7,451 bases of DNA, taken from assembly GCA_026193735.1 (NCBI GenBank), contig JAPHUJ010000300.1:1-7451 (forward strand). Direction: 5' to 3'. Position numbers and translations under genes: made by a program. The notes under the pieces are model-generated. The model did not search any database and was not told the origin of the DNA. It saw only the letters and a program-made list of their open reading frames with translations. The DNA is from Sulfurovum sp. (GTDB taxonomy: Bacteria > Campylobacterota > Campylobacteria > Campylobacterales > Sulfurovaceae). Below, piece after piece: positions 6,154 through 7,451 of this stretch; position 1 is the first letter of the stretch; every line of letters starts with the position of its first letter.

Positions 6154-7377
6154 TTAATTTACTTTAACGGTTATCGGTTTTTCTTGTTTATCTATTTTTA
6201 ACATATAAAATTTTGTAGCTCTACTGTAACTGTCGCTCCCACCTACTGCAACCATACTTCCATCATCCATACGTGCAATTGCATTCATTGTATCTTTACC
6301 TCTATCTCCATACACATGAGACCATATAAGCTCTCCGGATTTATCAAGTGCGATCATATAAACACTATGATCACCTTTTCCCAGAGTCGTAGTACCTCCG
6401 GCAACCATAACACCGCCATCATCTGTGCTACTTACTGCATTGCCGTATTCATAGTATTTAAATCCATAGATCTTATGCCAAACTATGTTACCGTCTGTAT
6501 CAAACTTTATCACTGACATGTCTGTTTGTTCACTTCCATATGAACGTGTTGAACCTGTTGCCACTATACCGCCATCTACTGTAGCTGTCACACTGTTTAA
6601 ACTGTCTGCTTGCTCCTGTCCATAGGTTTTAGTCCAGATCTTCTTTCCGTTTTGGTCTAATTTAACCACAAAAAAATCTGTATCTCCAGCACGTTCAGGC
6701 TCACGATACCCCACTAACATCATATTGCCATCTGCAGTACGTGTCAATGCTTTTGCACTATCTTCTTTTTCTCCACCCATAATATACGATGAGAGCACTT
6801 TTCCGTTTTTATCAAGTTTAGCGATATATACATCTTTATACCCATTACCAAATGAATTGCTGTCACCCACCACAAGCACACCACCATCATCTGTTCCTGC
6901 TAGACCACCGGCAAACTCATCACGGTCACCACCAACAGTTTGCTTCCATACCAGCTTACCATCAGGAGAGACTTTTGCTACATAAAGATCTCTGTCATAG
7001 TTTTTAGCAAAGGACTTAGAACTTCCAAGTATGATGAGGCTGCCGTCTGCTGCACGGATTATGGCTTTACCTTCATCTTCTTTTGCTCCACCAAGCAACA
7101 AGCGCCACAATATCTCACCCTTTGCATCCATTCTTGATACACAGATATCTGTGCGTTGTGCGTCAAATGATCTACATGTACCGATCAGAGCACTTTCGCC
7201 ATTTTCCAGTGCTACGATACCCTGTGCGATATCTCCGTCATCTCCACCATACGTCTTATCCCATACTGCTTTGTATACTTCTTTTTTGATCACTTTTTTC
7301 TTTGCTTGTTCTTTTGCCTCTAGCACAGAAAAAAGAAAGAGTGTTGTGAGTAAAACAGCCAATAATTTTTTAAACAT
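6154..7377 (-). CDS. Secreted seven-repeat beta-propeller protein of unknown function
   Basis: A 407-residue exported protein. Residues 1-21 are a signal peptide (KK, then a LLAVLLTTLFLF core, cleavage predicted after LEA), followed by a Lys-rich stretch (22-32). The rest is seven tandem repeats of about 52 residues beginning near W39, W91, W144, S197, W248, W300 and W352. Each follows the pattern W-x-K-x-x-G-G ... D-x-A-x-x-I ... D-G-G-x-x-V-x-G ... D-x-Y-x-x-K-x-D-x-x-G. Repeat 4 has Ser in place of the leading Trp. The repeats resemble delta-60/SBBP-type propeller repeats; seven copies predict a closed seven-bladed beta-propeller in the periplasm or on the surface. C68 and C79 in blade 1 may form a disulfide. 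No catalytic motif or membrane anchor is visible, so a scaffold or ligand-binding role is likely but unknown. An AAGGT ribosome site lies 7 nt before the ATG. Confidence 0.88.
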   Translation of the reverse strand: MFKKLLAVLLTTLFLFSVLEAKEQAKKKVIKKEVYKAVWDKTYGGDDGDIAQGIVALENGESALIGTCRSFDAQRTDICVSRMDAKGEILWRLLLGGAKEDEGKAIIRAADGSLIILGSSKSFAKNYDRDLYVAKVSPDGKLVWKQTVGGDRDEFAGGLAGTDDGGVLVVGDSNSFGNGYKDVYIAKLDKNGKVLSSYIMGGEKEDSAKALTRTADGNMMLVGYREPERAGDTDFFVVKLDQNGKKIWTKTYGQEQADSLNSVTATVDGGIVATGSTRSYGSEQTDMSVIKFDTDGNIVWHKIYGFKYYEYGNAVSSTDDGGVMVAGGTTTLGKGDHSVYMIALDKSGELIWSHVYGDRGKDTMNAIARMDDGSMVAVGGSDSYSRATKFYMLKIDKQEKPITVKVN

Positions 7378-7397
7378 AATATCTACCTTATAGTTCT

Positions 7398-7426
7398 ATA
7401 CAAGTTCCTACACCAGAACTTGTCAA
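7398..7426 (-). promoter_or_regulatory. Candidate promoter of the propeller gene
   Basis: On the minus strand a perfect TTGACA (-35) at 7421-7426 is followed after 17 nt by TTGTAT (7398-7403). A better-looking TATAGA (7395-7400) has a 20-nt spacing. Unlike the other promoters in the window it has a consensus -35 and no TGn extension, which may mean it depends on or is controlled by another factor. Confidence 0.4.
7400..7423. promoter_or_regulatory. Inverted-repeat operator candidate ACAAGTTC-N8-GAACTTGT
   Basis: A perfect 8-bp inverted repeat with an 8-nt spacer (24 bp overall) fills the space between the -35 and -10 elements of the candidate promoter and overlaps both. No U-tract follows on the minus strand, so it is unlikely to be an intrinsic terminator for an upstream gene. 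The size and symmetry fit binding by a dimeric repressor; the regulator is unknown. Confidence 0.5.
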
Positions 7427-7451
7427 AATTTCCAGAAGTAATGAGTGTTCG

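Noticed and set aside
7031..7393. Long open frames on the plus strand opposite the propeller gene
   Set aside because: They mirror the codon periodicity of the repetitive propeller gene, overlap one another, have no ribosome sites and no recognisable protein features.
7441..7451. Possible plus-strand gene start (ATGAGTGTTC) at the right edge
   Set aside because: Only three codons are visible and there is no clear ribosome site, so it cannot be supported.

Overview
The window looks like chromosomal DNA of a Campylobacterota (Epsilonproteobacteria) member, probably a Sulfurovum/Sulfurimonas-type organism. This is an inference from three things: moderately AT-rich sequence, promoters that are essentially extended -10 boxes (TGnTATAAT) with poor -35 elements, and the mix of Ste24-type M48 protease, Uup, ThrC and LysM/3D proteins. 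No species-level assignment is possible from sequence reading alone.

Layout: (1) 1-1140, minus: a membrane zinc metalloprotease of the M48/Ste24 type, cut by the left edge. (2) 1141-1237: a short divergent promoter region with one extended -10 box on each strand. (3) 1238-3172, plus: the ABC-F ATPase Uup. (4) 3173-4303, minus: a secreted cell-wall protein with two LysM domains and a C-terminal 3D domain; its stop codon abuts the uup stop codon with no gap. (5) 4318-5784, minus: threonine synthase thrC, 14 nt upstream of gene 4 and probably co-transcribed with it. (6) 5785-6153: 369 nt without a protein gene but rich in regulatory structure. (7) 6154-7377, minus: a secreted protein of seven ~52-residue repeats, predicted to be a seven-bladed beta-propeller. 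Its promoter overlaps a perfect inverted repeat.

The main discovery is in region 6. On the minus strand, just after the propeller stop codon, lie an extended -10 promoter (6136-6144) and a 76-nt RNA (6041-6116). That RNA has the full architecture of a cyclic-di-GMP-I (GEMM-I) riboswitch: a P1 stem, a GNRA-capped hairpin, the ACG-n-AAAG junction strand, a second hairpin, and the terminal ACC. The ligand-specifying position is G, which predicts c-di-GMP rather than cGAMP. The next gene downstream is thrC, about 260 nt away and with its own proximal promoter. No ATG-initiated frame lies between. Either an amino-acid biosynthesis/cell-wall operon is partly under second-messenger control, or the riboswitch is an orphan or makes a short RNA. 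Between riboswitch and thrC lies a 111-nt imperfect palindrome (arms 25/28 identical) that could be a MITE-like insertion or a long hairpin in the leader.

The genes do not form one pathway. Protease, LysM/3D protein and propeller all act in the envelope or periplasm, whereas Uup and ThrC are cytoplasmic. The link that may matter is c-di-GMP signalling feeding the thrC-LysM/3D transcript.
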